A stretch of 64,000 nt of DNA from Anniella stebbinsi (GCA_029215795.1 JARDYH010000006.1:27047501-27111500), one strand, 5' to 3'; numbered from the stretch's first letter, positions 24,697 through 37,691 are shown. Numbers and translations are program-made. Notes: a model not told the origin generated them from the letters alone.

Positions 24697-26148
24697 GTGA
24701 GTCCTGCAGACACACTTGACACAACCAGGAACAGGATGCACAATTTGGAAATAATTGCTGAGTCAGTGTTTAGCTTGTTTCAGTGACAGACGAGCTTGTG
24801 TTTTTGTTTTCTCTCCTGTTTGATGTTTTTTAACTTCATGGGGCATCCTTGTGTCGTAAGCATCAACACAGTATTTCTTCTTCACTTTCATGCAGACAAA
24901 AACAAAACACTTGGTCTCTCTGGTTTCCAGACAGAAGTTCTAAAGCAACCCATGCAGCTGTTCAAAATTGTGAAGCGCCATTTCTTAAATATTAATTATA
25001 TACATTGCCAGCAGCTGAAAAACTTGCTGCAGTTTTTCTTTTTCCATGGGTGTTCTTGGGCCCATACGGTGTGAATGGAGGACCCACTCTGTGGCTAGAT
25101 GGCAAAAACAGAATGATCTGTAACGACACTTAACAAATGGATTACATGATGGCTGGTTTTGGAGCCAGAGGTTGTGCTTAAGCCAATTGGTCATTGCATG
25201 GTGGATTCTGTTTCCTAGTGCCATAGCCCATAAGCATATTGAAAACGTAGACATGGTTTATACTTGACTGCTAGAGACCCGGTATGATTTTGATCTAACT
25301 GTAGAGCAATGGGAGGAAATTAGGTAGCGTAGATGGCATGTGAATAGTTTTTAGGAGGAAAATGGTAGCTTATTGTAGTTTCAAGCATGAAAGGCAAGAT
25401 GGAAAGTTTTAGCATGGAGAGCTGTGTACGGGCATGGTACCATTTAATTCTTTGGAGTTTTAATTTATAATGATATTGGGAGTGGACCCATCCTTTCTTG
25501 TTTGGAACATTATGGACATCTTGTGCTGAGTATCAGGCAGGGCTGTGCGTAGCTTCAATCCTTCATAGTCAAATCATATGTTTTTAAAAAGCTAGCATAC
25601 TATATTCATCTTTTACTGTTTGTTTCCATTGTGAAGGGATACTTTCTTCCTACTCCTTCTTTGTTGTTGTTATGGCTATCGCAGAAATTTATTTATTTGA
25701 TTGATTTCTAGATTTGTACCCTGCCTTTCTACCAAGAAAAGTGGGATTCATGGCGGCTTTCTTAGACTGGAAGTTATTTAGCAGTCTGAAGCTAAAGTTT
25801 TAAACTTTGGGGAACTTGATGATTTTATAGCAATTTACCTATCAACTTGCACACATTTGCAAAGATCATATAGCTTATTTTGATGTTGTGGGTTAAATGA
25901 GCCACAATCACCCTCACTCTGGGCTTCCAAGTTTTCACCAGGCATAGCTCTCATGCCATCTTTATAAGGGCTGTAAATTTTCTTTCTTTTTTTTTCAAAT
26001 TAAACATCAAAACTCAAAAGTTGAATGTTCAGTAATAAACTCTTTGTTTTCACAATATGTATAGACTTGACTAAACTTTAGTGCAAGGGGGCTTGGGCAA
26101 TTTCATATGGTTTTTCCATACTTGGGAAGCTACTACTGTCTTGGTCCA

Positions 26149-26364
26149 AATGCAATGAAGCTGCCTTATGCTGAGTCAGACTAATTGATCCTTCCAGCCC
26201 AGTATTGTTTTCTGTGACTGGCAGCAGCTCTCGAGGGTCTCGGGCAGAAAAGGCTTTTCCCCATCACCTGCTACCTGATCCTTTTAACCAAGGATGCCAG
26301 GGATTGAATCTTGGGCCTTCTGAATGCAACGTTTGTGCTTTACCACTGAGCTATAATCCCTCTG
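26149..26364 (-). mobile_element. tRNA-Ala-like SINE, minus strand
   Basis: The minus strand reads attatagctcagtggtaaag (A-box region) and then a B-box-like aagattcaatccctggc, followed by a body ending 'cataaggcagcttcattgc'. This is the same family as 3640-3833 and has the best-preserved A box of the three copies. Confidence 0.75.
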
Positions 26365-26581
26365 TAAATGCATAATGTAATGTATGAATGTGTATGAGCA
26401 AAGTAAAAATTATTTGGTTTACATCATAGTTGTCTCTTCCACTCTCTCTCCTGCAGGGCTAAACTCAGTGAAGTTTGTCTTTTTATAAATATTTTAATGA
26501 TAAATGTCTTGTAGTCTTTTCCCCACTCGTAAAAATCTAATTCATTTGATGGCTTTCTGTATCGATTAACACCATACTCTT

Positions 26582-27021
26582 AATTTTGGCAGGGTGGGTG
26601 TCCTCTACTAAACTTATTTAACCCATGGTTGACCTATGATTTGTTGACCAACCAGTGTTTGCCTGGCAGATGATTGAACAAACTGAGATTTGTTTTCTCA
26701 ATCCCTGGGTGATTTGTTTCTTCCTTCTTCGCCTGCTCCCTCCTTGTATACCAAATGTATTTTGGGGGCTAAGTACTGGCATGTAGAGCGGCTGTGTGTG
26801 TGTGTTTTACCACTCTTGCCTGCTGCCTCTGTAACCTTGCAAAACAACCCATGATCCTGGGTTCACACGTAACAACCTATGGTTTAAACAACCCAGAGTT
26901 CACAGCCCAACAAGACCTCTTCCTAAGTTGTTCCTGGTTAACCAGGCACGGTTTTAGTGCAGCTGTGTTCACACATCACAACAACCCATAACATGGGATA
27001 GTATTATGTGGGTCCTCTTCA
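26582..27021. mobile_element. Family C foldback element, first of two adjacent copies
   Basis: The copy contains the ordered landmarks 'aacccatggttgacc', 'gatttgttttctcaatccc', 'cttgcctgctgcctctgta', 'aacaacccatgatcc' and 'gttcacacgtaacaacc'. The same landmarks recur in the same order at 27022-27498 and 62003-62490. The outer limits are approximate. No protein is encoded. Confidence 0.55.
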
Positions 27022-27498
27022 TAGACCTGGTTTGCACATATAAAAAATCCTGAATTTAGGTTGTTACCCAGCGTTTACCAAGAGTTCAACCAAACGTCTG
27101 CCAGATGATCGCACAAAGTGCAGGTTGTTTTTTCAATTCCTGAATTTTTTGATTCCTTCCTCGTTTGCCCACTCCCCCCTATATCCCAGATGCTTTTATA
27201 GCATTGTAGTATCGGCATATAGAACAGCCTTTTTGTTTTGTTTTTATCACTCTTGCCTGCTGCCTCTATAGTGTGGCAGAACAACCCATGAACAATCCAT
27301 GGTTCTAGGTTCACACATAATGACAATCCATAGTTAAAACCCAGAGTTCACTGCACAACAACAAACCATTGGTTCTTTTCTTGGGTTGTTTGTGGTTAAC
27401 ACACCATAGTTAACCTATAGTTCTGTATTCACATGTAACAACAACCCGAAATTCAATAACTCATTCTCTGGATTGTCCTTATGTGTGAATTAGTGTGG
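27022..27498. mobile_element. Family C foldback element, second adjacent copy
   Basis: It begins agacctggtttgcacatata and ends in the approximate inverse, cttatgtgtgaattagtgt. The interior parallels the copy directly before it (cttgcctgctgcctctatag; aacaacccatgaacaatcc). The two copies sit head-to-tail with little or no spacer. Confidence 0.6.
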
Positions 27499-28329
27499 AT
27501 AACTGTTGGTAAGAGACAGTGCTCTCCCCCACTTCCAGTCTCAAGTTATTCTCCAGCAAAGTATTTTGACATTGGCAAAATCTGAATTAATATCTCCCAA
27601 CAGTACTTTGGAAAGCAAATTGCATAAGGTTTCATTAAAAAAAAAAAAATGAGAGGGAAAAGCAAACCTGGCAGCCACACCCACCCATGCCTTCTTTTAA
27701 CAGTGAAACTGAGGTTATTGACTTGTGTCCTTAACTGTATAACATCGTCAAGCCTCATCCTGAGACGACTGTGAATACAGGCGCTTATGTAGTTTATCTG
27801 ATGACATCCACCAGGGAAAACTCAGCCCTTTATTGATTTCTTTGGCACGATAGCCTTAATGATGTATAGTTTTTGGCCTGTTTAGGTTGGGCTGATTCAG
27901 TTTGATGGGGGTGGGAGAGTGCAAACCGCTCCCCCCCCCAAAGCAAGAGTCTTTGTGTTTGCTGTTGGTGTTGTTTTGCGTGTTTTCCAGTATGTAAAAG
28001 GGTAGAGAAGGTTTCTTCTGCAGTGCTGAGAAATTTTGTGAATCTTTTATTGAAAGACGGGTCAGCTGTGGGGCACAAGCACCTCCTGATTAAAAACATA
28101 CAGTCACAGGGAGAACAAGGCAGGTGGCAGACGAGAATAATCTTCCTTCTTCAGCAAGAGATTCCCCACCACCACTACCCAATTCAGGATTGGAGCTTGC
28201 CAACTTAAAATGCAGATTTAATTGTCAGGGTTTCTGTTTTCAGCTATAAACTTGCTTAATTTAATTGGTTCTGCAGTTGCCATATCGCCCATTAATGTGT
28301 CTTGTAAAGCAACCCTCTTTCTCTCTCCA

Positions 28330-28351
28330 TCCTCCTCCTCCTCCTCCTCCT
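28330..28351. repeat. (CTC)n microsatellite
   Basis: About seven CTC units in intronic sequence. Confidence 0.8.
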
Positions 28352-28718
28352 TGAGACAGAATGATTGGCTGCCCATAGCATGTAAAAGCTCAAGACAGTA
28401 AAGCGGATTAGATAAATTTCATTCCCTGTAGAACTGGAAGGAGGCTGTATGTTAGTCTGGTATTAAGAGATGGGGGGAGATCAGGAGCGGGGAGACGCAG
28501 GTTATGAGAAGGGAAAATCAGATTCTGAGTCAGCATATGATGGTGGGACAACAGTTGTTGAGTCATAGGGTGAAATAGAAGGGTAGTAGGAAATACTTGT
28601 CATCTTTGTTTATTGTCCTGCGATGCAGCGAGAAGAAACCTTTTCATAGACAAATAATATTTAAGAGCTGATTCTTTTTGACCAATGCGTTTCTCATGTC
28701 CAGAGAGACTTTGGCCAA

Positions 28719-28763
28719 ACAGCCCCTTCAAGCTAAGAACCTGCTCAGGCTTGAAGGGGCTGT
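28719..28763. repeat. Perfect 15-bp inverted repeat
   Basis: acagccccttcaagc (28719-28733) and its exact inverse complement gcttgaaggggctgt (28749-28763) flank a 15-base loop. The origin is unknown. Confidence 0.8.
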
Positions 28764-28926
28764 GTTTCCTACTTTGCACAGCAACAAATCCAGGTTTCAT
28801 CATAGAGTACACTTAAGCCAGGAGCCACTGATTTGCTTGTTGTCAAACACTTGCTTCTTGCATTCATGCTACTATATTTTTTAGTGTATGCCTAAAATGC
28901 TTTCAGAGTCCGTCTAAAAACATAGT

Positions 28927-29208
28927 GGCCTGGGTCAGATAGGACTCTAAAGCAAGCCTTTAGAGTGCTCACATGCTCCTCCCTCTTCTCTCTTCCTCTA
29001 GCACAGCTGTGAGAAGATTGGAAGCATCTGCTTCTTGTTTTAAATTAGCCACAATTTGTTCTGTCTAATCTGGGCCAGACTGTGGTTAGTTTAAACTGTG
29101 GTTAAAACAAGCCAAGATCAAACTATGGTTTCTGATTTTGGCATAATTAGTGATTAGCTTAAACCAAGAAGCAGATGTTGCAATAAAGTGTTACGTCTGA
29201 ACTGGGCC
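28927..29208. mobile_element. Foldback element with ggcctgggtcagata ends
   Basis: The left end is ggcctgggtcagata and the right end, inverted, ggcccagttcagacg. The interior has 'tttaaactgtggttaaaaca' type arms. The end pattern resembles family C and the element starting near 63300. Confidence 0.5.
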
Positions 29209-29752
29209 ACTGTGTGAAAACTGCCCTTCTGCATGTCACATCACCAAGAGAGGTTAAGTTGGTGAGAACATGAGACAGGGCGTTACTGGCAGATTCACTT
29301 GTACATTTTTTTAATGTTGCATTTTGTAAATGAGGTTGCATGCACCTTTGGTTGTGCGTGTGCATTTAACAGTGAAGCCTTTACTGCTGCATGGTGCTGA
29401 CTACATTTTATAATCTGGCCACCAAACGAAGAGGTTGTTTGTGTGGCAAAATGTGCTTCTGGCCCCTAGAGCACTGTCTGGAATACAGTGGGACCCTGCC
29501 AAGAACACAGGAATTGCCACCTCTGGTCTTGGAAAAAATCTTCTTTAGTGCACAGAACTGGGCAAAAATACATTGATTTCCCCATCCCTTCTTTCATTGA
29601 GTAGAATCATTTGCATAGTGAGCAGGTTGGCTGCATCGCTGGATATGATTTCCCTAGCAAAATTGCTCTTTTTTTACGGTATCTCTTTGTTGTAAGTTTG
29701 CTTTAATTGGCATTCTGTGCTTTATTGTTCGTGTGTGTTTTTCTATCTAAAG

Positions 29753-29908
29753 GTTATTTTGCAATGTCAGCTTGCGGAAGCTGCTTGCGGGACACAATCA
29801 ATTAGCAAGGCTACCCGAGAGGATTGAACGAACCCATGTGGAGGTCCTGGATGTGCAACACAACCTGCTTACAGAGCTGCCATCTAATTTGCTGCTGAAA
29901 GCTGACAG
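29753..29908 (+). CDS. PHLPP1: PHLPP1 internal exon: LRR
   Basis: A 156-nt exon encoding LFCNVSLRKLLAGHNQLARL, PERIERTHVEVLDVQHNLL and TELPSNLLLKAD, just over two repeats. The acceptor is ctaaag|g and the donor ag|gtaacc. The bases on each side complete an Arg and a Ser codon respectively. It is one of the most conserved stretches of the LRR domain in my recollection of the family. Confidence 0.95.
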
Positions 29909-30047
29909 GTAACCAGAAAGCAAGAAAAGGTGTTGGTGGTACTTGGGCAAAATCCCGATAGCAGTGCTTTTTCCCAAACTTCTGATAGCTGAAGTACTTC
30001 TTTAAAAAAAAAAAATCTGAGTTATATTGGAGGCACTACACTCTTAT

Positions 30048-30374
30048 GGACCTGGTTTGCACATCATGGTGGCAATTACTGAGTTGTTTAAGCCAGGAAT
30101 TGCCCAGGACAAGTGCCATCCATGAGCCACATTTGGTTTTAATCAGCAGCCCAGGAACCTCCCATTCCTGAGTTGTTTCATAACATCCAACCCAAAGTTA
30201 ACCTAACACTTAACAACCCAGAGTAAAGCCAACAATTCACCAAAGTTTGCTGTTGGGTTAACTCTGGATTGTTTTATCCTTTAACAAACCATATTAATCA
30301 ACAGCTCAGGACCCCACCCCCATTCTTGGGTTCAGATATCACCAGGAATTGCCGCCATGATGTCCGAACTGAGT
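30048..30374. mobile_element. Foldback element with near-matching 30-bp ends
   Basis: The left end reads ggacctggtttgcacatcat followed by ggtggcaatt; the inverse of the right end reads actcagttcggacatcatgg followed by cggcaatt. The interior includes 'gttgggttaactctgg' arms. The ends combine family B and C features. Confidence 0.55.
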
Positions 30375-31560
30375 GATAGGGTGTATAATATTTGAAATTA
30401 CCAGTCCACAGAGGAGATTGTGAGTCACTATTCTGGTTGTGCAACTCATTCAGGTTGCAAAGAATAGTCTCTGTTCTTGAAGGTTAATATGGCGGCAATC
30501 CTTTGCACACTTGCCTGCGAGTAAGCCTCTTTGAAGAACTTACTTCCAAGTATACATGCATCAGATTGAGCTGAAATTCTGCTCGCTCACTCTCTGCATT
30601 GGAAATGACTGGATTTCTCAGTTCCACCTGATGCAGCAGTACTATCGTCCCCCATGGAGATGGGTTGGTTCACGGCTCTGGCCTATCAACTTTGCAGTGA
30701 TTCAATAGGCAATCTTTTCTTCGGTGGAAACTTTTGTAGCACAGGAGTATTTAATTCCTCTTCTTTTTTTCATACTGCACCTTAGTGTGCCTTGGCAAAC
30801 ATAGTTTGGGAATTACTGGCCTCTACGGTGTATTTCTTTTCTTAACTTGATGGTGAGAAAAACTTTCCTGTGGGTCCACATGTTCCTCTTCTAGGATCTT
30901 GGCATGAGCTTTGGACTCTTGTTAGCATCTTGAAAGGATCTCAGCTTTTTAAATTTTAAACCAGTCTAATCCTCAAGTTTGACAGCTGAGCCAAAGGTTG
31001 GGGGTGGGCAGGGGTGAGGGTTATTTTGTGTCTCTGCTACTAGAAAACCATTTTTAGACACACACATTCAAACCTGGAATCAGCTCAGCATCTCTTTTTC
31101 TCAGGGTATTCTCATGCTTTTGAACATTTGGCTTTAGTAGTTGGATAGCATTTGGTCACTTAAATGTCCCCTGGTGCTGCAATTGCTGCTTGGCTCACCA
31201 CAATGTTCACACAAACCAAAATACGCATGTTCTGATTTAATGAGTACGAACAGTCACCTTTGCTGCTGAGCCTAATAGTCAAGTGGACATCTTATTTTAT
31301 TCATTGGCTCCAAAACATCCAACGTACTGTCTCCGTTGAGGGAATTCTACTCAAAATTTTACGATTGTGCACCAGATGTTGTCTGTGTTCGTACAGATTA
31401 CATGTAATGTATTGTGTGTGTGTGGGGGGGGTTCTTGTAAATGAGAAGATTAGCACTGGCCTTCTGGTGTCTGATAGATTGCAGTTTATGATCCATTCTG
31501 GTTCGCAGTGATAAATTAAGTGCATTTTTCTAGCCCACGTATGTTGACCTATTGTAATTC

Positions 31561-31737
31561 TAGGAAGCTGTCTTGTATAGTGTTAGGTCATGGGCTCATC
31601 TACCTCAGCATTATATACTGCACTGACTGGCAAGCAGCTCTCCCAAGATTTGACAACCCTATCTGGAAATCTGGGAATTGAACCCAGGGCCTTCTGTGTA
31701 CAAAGCATGTGTTTTACCCTTGAGCTTTACCCCTTTC
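31561..31737 (-). mobile_element. tRNA-Ala-like SINE, minus strand, degraded
   Basis: The minus strand has aagctcaagggtaaaacaca, 'tgctttgtacac' and 'ccctgggttcaattccc' (B-box-like), then a body ending 'gacagcttccta'. The A box is degraded more than in 26149-26364. Confidence 0.65.
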
Positions 31738-31883
31738 CCATATAATTCCGGATGGCTCCAGCTGAGTCATTATCAGAGGACTTGACTGCCTGCTAGGCTA
31801 GCTTCAATTCTAAAGCTTTTTGAGGCTTCCATTCTCTTTCTGCGTGGGTTGTTCCCCAACACTGAAGAGCGTGAGATGATGGG

Positions 31884-32102
31884 CATAAGAACATAAGAAA
31901 AGTCATGCATGATCAGAACAAGAGTGCATCTGTCCAATATTTTGTTCACAGAGTGGCCAACAAGCTGCTTCTGGGAAACCCACAAATAGGACATGAATGT
32001 AATTGCACCCTCCTGCTCATGTTCCCCAGCAACTGGTGTACATAGAAATACTTCCTCTGATACTGGAATTAGTGTATAATCATCATGACTAGTAGCCATG
32101 TG
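31884..32102. repeat. Dispersed repeat ('gaacataagaaaagtcatgc' family)
   Basis: The order of landmarks is 'ataagaacataag', 'gatcagaac', 'gttcacagagtggccaac', 'ctgctcatgttccccagcaa' and 'ctagtagccatg'. It shares its first half with 7679-7830. A 176-aa minus-strand frame across it is not coding by any evidence I can see. Confidence 0.6.
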
Positions 32103-32275
32103 GGTCAGCACCTCCACTTTCTCCCTGGAACCTGTGAATTGGGGAGATAAATCTGCAGCAGACACTGGGAGAGTAGGTTGCTTCCTGCCATCTGACTGCG
32201 GGGAAATCCTGGTACAGCTTCCATCTCTGCTACAAAAATCCATTTGATACAAAGTACTGAAGTAATGGATTATCT

Positions 32276-32412
32276 CTACCTTCTGGAACCTGGTGCCCTC
32301 CATATGTTTTGGACTTCAACTCACATCAATCCCAGCCAACATGGTCAGTGTTCATAAATCTTGAGAGCTATAGTTCAAAATATCTGGAGAGCACAAGGTT
32401 GGGGAAGGATGG
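32276..32412. mobile_element. hAT-like MITE, degraded copy
   Basis: It reads 'aacctggtgccctccatatg' at left and 'atatctggagagcacaaggt' at right in the foldback arrangement of the family. The target duplication is no longer clear. Confidence 0.6.
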
Positions 32413-33214
32413 ATTGTTGGAATCTTGGAGAACCAGCTGATGGTGGAGCTACTGAGGAGGTCTTGTCACATATTTCCTTGCCTCCCCCTTTTGTTTCCTT
32501 CTGGTCCTTTTTTCCTCGGGCTGAGAATATATCCACCCTCCCCCTCCTCCCTTCTTCCAATAATTTTCTCTCTGCCCTCATCATGTTTAGTAAATTTAAT
32601 ATGACTGCTCATTCAGTTCAAATCATTTCACAGATTGCTCAAGTACCATGGTGATTTGAAATTCCATACAGTTTGGTGTTCTAGATTTATTAGCCGGGCA
32701 TCTTCCGGCTTTCATTTTCACACTTAGTCATAGCTTCTAGCTATCCTAAAATGATGGAGCCCTAGAATGACCAGTTTTCTGCTTTCACATAAGGTTACCT
32801 TGCCTTCCAGTTTGTGAGCCATCTGTTGGGAAGAACAGGTGTTCTGTCTTTTTCATTCAAATAGAAATAATTCATCTTGTAGTTTAAGCTTTAAAGTAAG
32901 GGGGTGGGAAAGTGCTATAGCCCTTCAAATTGAAACATATTGTTTTAAAGCATTTCCAACTTCTCACCACAAACTTTTTTTGTGTGTGAAGCCAGCTCTG
33001 CACTGAACTGTGAAATCTGAAATGCTTCCCTGTAGCTTTTCATTGGTGGGCCTTCTGATTTCTTCGAGATGATGACTTTTTGCTTTGGTGAATTTATACT
33101 TGATTTTTTTTCACTAAGTATCAGTTGCATCTGGGTATGTTCAGAATACCAGGAATTGCTCCCCCTACAGTCAATAGAACAGGTCAACAATAGAATATAT
33201 AAAAACAGCATAAG

Positions 33215-33600
33215 AACATGTAGCAAAGATAAAGCTCATTAGGCCTGGAGCAGGTTGAAAAGCCTGGGGAAATAAAGCTGACTTTGCCTGGCATTGAAGT
33301 GGATATTCTATAGGCAGTGTTCTCACCATTGGGAAGGCCCTCACGCCAGTAGCCGCCCACACTGGGGAGCAGCCTCTGAAGAACATCTTAGGTACATTCT
33401 TCCCTTGTCCTAAGCCAGGAAGAGCTTTAAAGGTCAAAATCAGCACTTTGAATTCACATAGAAGATTTCCAGTATATTGATAACCGAAGCTAGGTTCTCC
33501 CAGTCCAGCATGCTGGTGCATCATTCTAAGCTTGGGAAAAGGTGCTTTATGCCATCAGTTCCAAGGCACATTTCTTCCGATACTGTTGTATCAATGCAGT
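33215..33600 (-). mobile_element. Non-LTR retroelement fragment (squamate LINE 3' region), minus strand
   Basis: The text 'ggaaggccctcacgccagta', 'gagcagcctctgaagaacat' and 'ggtcaaaatcagcactttga' matches a dispersed squamate 3'-region repeat that I recall, also seen in part at 40740-41135 and 51634-52160. No frame remains. Confidence 0.45.
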
Positions 33601-33626
33601 CCTTAAGGGGGCTGGTACTGCCCTCA

Positions 33627-33628
<2 letters not shown>

Positions 33629-33674
<46 letters not shown>
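33629..33674. repeat. (TC)n microsatellite
   Basis: About 23 uninterrupted TC units. Confidence 0.9.
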
Positions 33675-33677
<3 letters not shown>

Positions 33678-34655
33678 GAGGCGTTTACCAGCTCCTGAAC
33701 CCAGCCAGGCACTCCCTCCCTGCTAGGGGCAAGAGGCTAGCTTACAGGTGGTCGGCTAAACTTGGTCAATCATTTTGTCCCTATCCTCAGGCCTTAATAA
33801 CTGGAATAACCCAACATAATAGATCAAAGTGCCTCCATTGATGGATCTTCATCAACTATGACATCCACCGATTTCTGTGTTGTCTGTGGAACCAAATGGA
33901 TATATTGCTCATATGCTGTGAACCCTGGCAATTTCCATCATATAGATGCCTTCCGAGGCTAGTCTGTGACTAGTCTGCTTTCTGCTGAAATTCCCATCCA
34001 GACTTTAGCAGTGCAGGAAGAACTGCAATGTGGCTCCTTCCTAACGCTGCTGGGTAACATCAGTAGCCTGAGATCATGTGGAAGGGCTTCACACGGTGGA
34101 TCCTTCCTATGCACAGAGTTTCCTTCCTTAAGAACTAAAATAATCTGGAAGTAACGACAGACATATTATTACATTGTGACAACAATTTGGAAACTCCTGC
34201 AGACACTTCTGCATGCAAGTCAAGAGGAGACTTGCGAGAGCTGCTTGTCATGTAGATTGTCTCTCATATGGAGAATTTCTACACCACCGCTGCACACTCC
34301 TGCCAGCGGTTGGCGCTGTTATGGAGACATAAAGTGGTGGTGATAGGCTGGGGGTGGAGTCTACTGACTCTATTACATGGTGAAAGGTTCTCCAATGTTA
34401 TGCCTGGAGTCACTGTCCTGTGGAAGCATGGTAACTGCTGTAACATGAAAACAAGCCCTGAATCTGTGTGTACTGGCTTACTTGAGCATTAAAGTGACTG
34501 TATGCACAGACACACCACTGAATCTTTTTTGTGCGAATTCCTTGTTCGCGCTGGCTGCCAGCTGCGTTGTTTAATACAAAGCTGGACAATGTGCTGTCCC
34601 CACTCGGACTTCATGCCACATTCCCAGATGAAAATGGAAAGCTCCCTCATTAATT

Positions 34656-34760
34656 TGTTTTATTTATTTATTATATTTTTATACTGCCCATTAGCTGAGG
34701 ATCTCTGGGCAGTGCACAATTCAAACCATAAAATACAACAAGTATAAGATAAATTTAATG
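34656..34760 (-). mobile_element. Non-LTR retroelement 3' end, minus strand
   Basis: It begins with a reversed tail 'tttatttatttatt' and continues 'atactgcccattagctgagg' and 'ctctgggcagtgcacaattc'. These are the same terminal landmarks as in 51634-52160. Confidence 0.6.
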
Positions 34761-34929
34761 AACTGAGAGAACACAATGGATCCTCTGCCTGGGTACTTGA
34801 GGCTGGAGGTCAGCTTTAGGAATTTCCCCGAAAATGACTGGAGAATTCACTGGAATATATTGTCAGTGCTCCTTTCAAGAGATATGATTTTGGTCATAAA
34901 CCTTAATCACATGAATAAGTCCTCACCCT

Positions 34930-34954
34930 ACACACACACACACACACACACACA
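34930..34954. repeat. (CA)n microsatellite
   Basis: Twelve CA units in the intron. Confidence 0.85.
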
Positions 34955-36346
34955 TGGCTTAGGTGATATACCCTGTTTGTGTCTGCCTGCTGTTCATGAT
35001 GGAGCATGCCATCCATCTCTCAGGCCATCCGCCTGTGGAGAAGATCATTTCCTCAGTTTGTTTTAATCTAGTTTTTTCTTCTTCCAGCCTACTTTTACTG
35101 GGACTGTGTGGGAGGGGAAGGGTTGGATTTTAATCAGGCCAATATTTATAGCTTTCAGATGACTTGCAGCCTGTCACAGCACAGACGATACTCAAGGTGG
35201 CTTAATTACAGTATCTCCCCCTGTTCGTGCCTTATGAAATTTTCATGCTTTTCATGTTTGTTGCTTGAAATCTGTAGCGCTGCTTGCTTTGATTTTTGCC
35301 TTTTCAACTTCTGCATTTTGGGACGTCTGTGTTATATTCTTAATATGTAAAATTCTACAATAATCTTTAATGCACTCAGGAGTATAGTGTGTTTTTGTGT
35401 CTGTCGCTAACTGCTCCAGCTATCTTCCACAGCAATAACCTTTAGGGTCACCTTGTAAAGACCTCTCATCAACATGCATAAATGTGTTGTCATCAGCATG
35501 CTTTCTGTTGAATCCACTGGGATATGTCCAGATCTAAGTCATTCGGCAGAAATCTTTCATGCTAGGATGGGATGGGTAAGAGGGACTTAACTTGACTGAA
35601 CGGTGGGGAGCTACAGATAATCAGTCTGGTTATCAGCAGCAGATGGTGCTGTGAAAATGAAGAATTCCTCTGGGTGTTCGGGGTTGGTGGATAGACTACC
35701 AGGAATCTGTCTCTTTCATCTCCGCACAGGCATCCTCACAACTTGCCATGCCTACAGTGGTTTCTTTTAGAAAACAATGACTAGATTCTTTCCATTCCTC
35801 TTCTTGTATCTATTAAAATCTCTCTTTCCCCTTTAAGCTGCTTATTTTTTAACTCAAGAGATCAAATACTGAGTGCATTGAGAAAGGCTAATGTAGTTAG
35901 TAGAATATTTGGCCACAGAACCCACTGGAGATCCTTTGAGAAGTCATTGTTGGCCTCGTACAGGCATAATATTTCCCAGTCCCTTAACCATTGTTAAGAG
36001 ATTTAGAAATGTTAACACCTGCACCCCGGCTTAAATCTCTTAGCCTTGTTTACTTCACAAGGTAGTTGTGAAGCTAAAACTGTTGCTGTTACTTCCTTTG
36101 GAAGAAAGGCAAGATAATGTAACATAACAAATTGCTCAATCACATTGTTCATTCACTTCTGGTTATTAATGAAGGAAATGTGCAAATCTGGGCCACTTCA
36201 GGGCACTTCCAGCGTCTTCTGCATTTATTTGAACTAGCTGCAAGGCTTTGTTTCCTTGGTTTTATTTGATGTTCTTCTGTGTGTAGCCTGTCACTTCAGG
36301 TTAATACTTGCATCCCTTTGTGTGTTCAGTAGTAAACACAGAAGAA

Positions 36347-36351
36347 TGTGT

Positions 36352-36419
<68 letters not shown>
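36347..36419. repeat. Compound (TG)n-(AG)n microsatellite
   Basis: A TG run with one GA interruption passes directly into an AG run, about 73 bp in total. Confidence 0.9.
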
Positions 36420-36422
<3 letters not shown>

Positions 36423-37691
36423 ATGCACTTTCTTTTATTTTGTAAGTGTGGATCATGATTGTCTGTATTGCAAATGGAAAAGACTGTCCAGTGATAGTCC
36501 CTAGAAGCATGGTTTAAAATTTAATTCCAACTAGGTTCACATCTATACATAAAGTTCTTAGACCAGCCCAGTGGTGGAGGCTTCCCACATTATATAAAAA
36601 GCAGTAGATGTGTTGCGCAAGCGCATAGAGGGATTGTTCTCTTATATAGTTGGGGATTTGCACAAGCAATGACCTGATGTCCTTACACTCCCATGAAACA
36701 TTCTAATGTCCCTGTAAGCAGGCCTTGGAGGGATGTTGGTTCTTGAGAATCTGAGTGCCAACTTTCTTCCTCGGATCAGGATGGATTTAATCTCCACAGC
36801 TTCTGCTGATTAAAAAATGATTTCCATAACATAAGGGAAGACTTAGGCTGTTAGTTCTAGTGACCCTCCAAATGTTTTTGACTTTAGCTTTCTTTTAGAA
36901 ATGGGTACAAGAGAGCTGTGCAATGTAACACTTTATATTACAACTTCACCTTGTTGGCCACCACTCCTCTTCCAGCAGCATCTCTGGATTGTTAGGGGGG
37001 AAATGTGGCAGCCAGCAGCAGACTCTTCTGAAGCTAGTGTAACACCTGTGTCACCATGGGCACTAGTAATCTCAGTTCAAAACGTACTGTTCCTTGACAC
37101 GTAATATATCAGTCCTAAGAAGCTGTAAGGAGGTTGCTCTTCTTCAATGCAACCGAGGAATTTTGGCCTCACTTCCTCACACTAATTGCCGCTGAATGAC
37201 ATTCACTTCTTTCCCTCAGGCCTCAAGCCCACTTACTTCCCTCTTCCCCAACATTGTAAAACCCGACTTTTCCTAGGGCTGCTTCTTTTCCTCCTCCACC
37301 GCTGCCTCAGAGCATCTGCTGCCAACTCCACCACCATCCCTGCTGCCAATATGGCTGTTCTAAGAGTGGGCTCGACACGCAAGCCCAAGCCCCCCCCTTC
37401 GTCCCCCCCTTTGTGTTTTTTCCCTGTGCACCTGTGTGGCATGGAGCTATATGGGAACTGTGATTCCCTGACTGCCTCAGGCTCCTGGCCAGGGTACAAA
37501 ACATATTTGGCTATTAAAACTCAGGCTTTGAACTTTTTCGAAGCGCAGAAAATTTTGAAACATCTATACTGCTCAAGCTTCAGTTTAAAACAAAAATGAG
37601 CAAAATGGTTGTGGTAGATCTTGAGTAATAAGCCTTAACACTACTGTAATTTTATATAAGATGGGAGGGATCTGCTTAAAATTACTTAGAC

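Larger units (their letters stand above)
24697..29752 (+). other. PHLPP1: PHLPP1 intron (5056 bp)
   Basis: A phase 2 intron with GTGAGT donor and tatctaaag acceptor. Contents: an Ala-like SINE (26149-26364), two adjacent foldback copies (26582-27498), a CTC microsatellite (28330-28351), a 15-bp perfect inverted repeat (28719-28763) and a foldback element (28927-29208). A LINE/SINE-like tail may lie at 25683-25770. Confidence 0.8.

Noticed and set aside
31773..32303. 176-aa minus-strand frame
   Set aside because: It runs across a dispersed repeat and flanks, with no recognised domain and no relation to the repeat's own structure.
37186..37599. 137-aa plus-strand frame
   Set aside because: Pyrimidine-rich low-complexity sequence with no domain, splice signal or neighbour that would support a gene.
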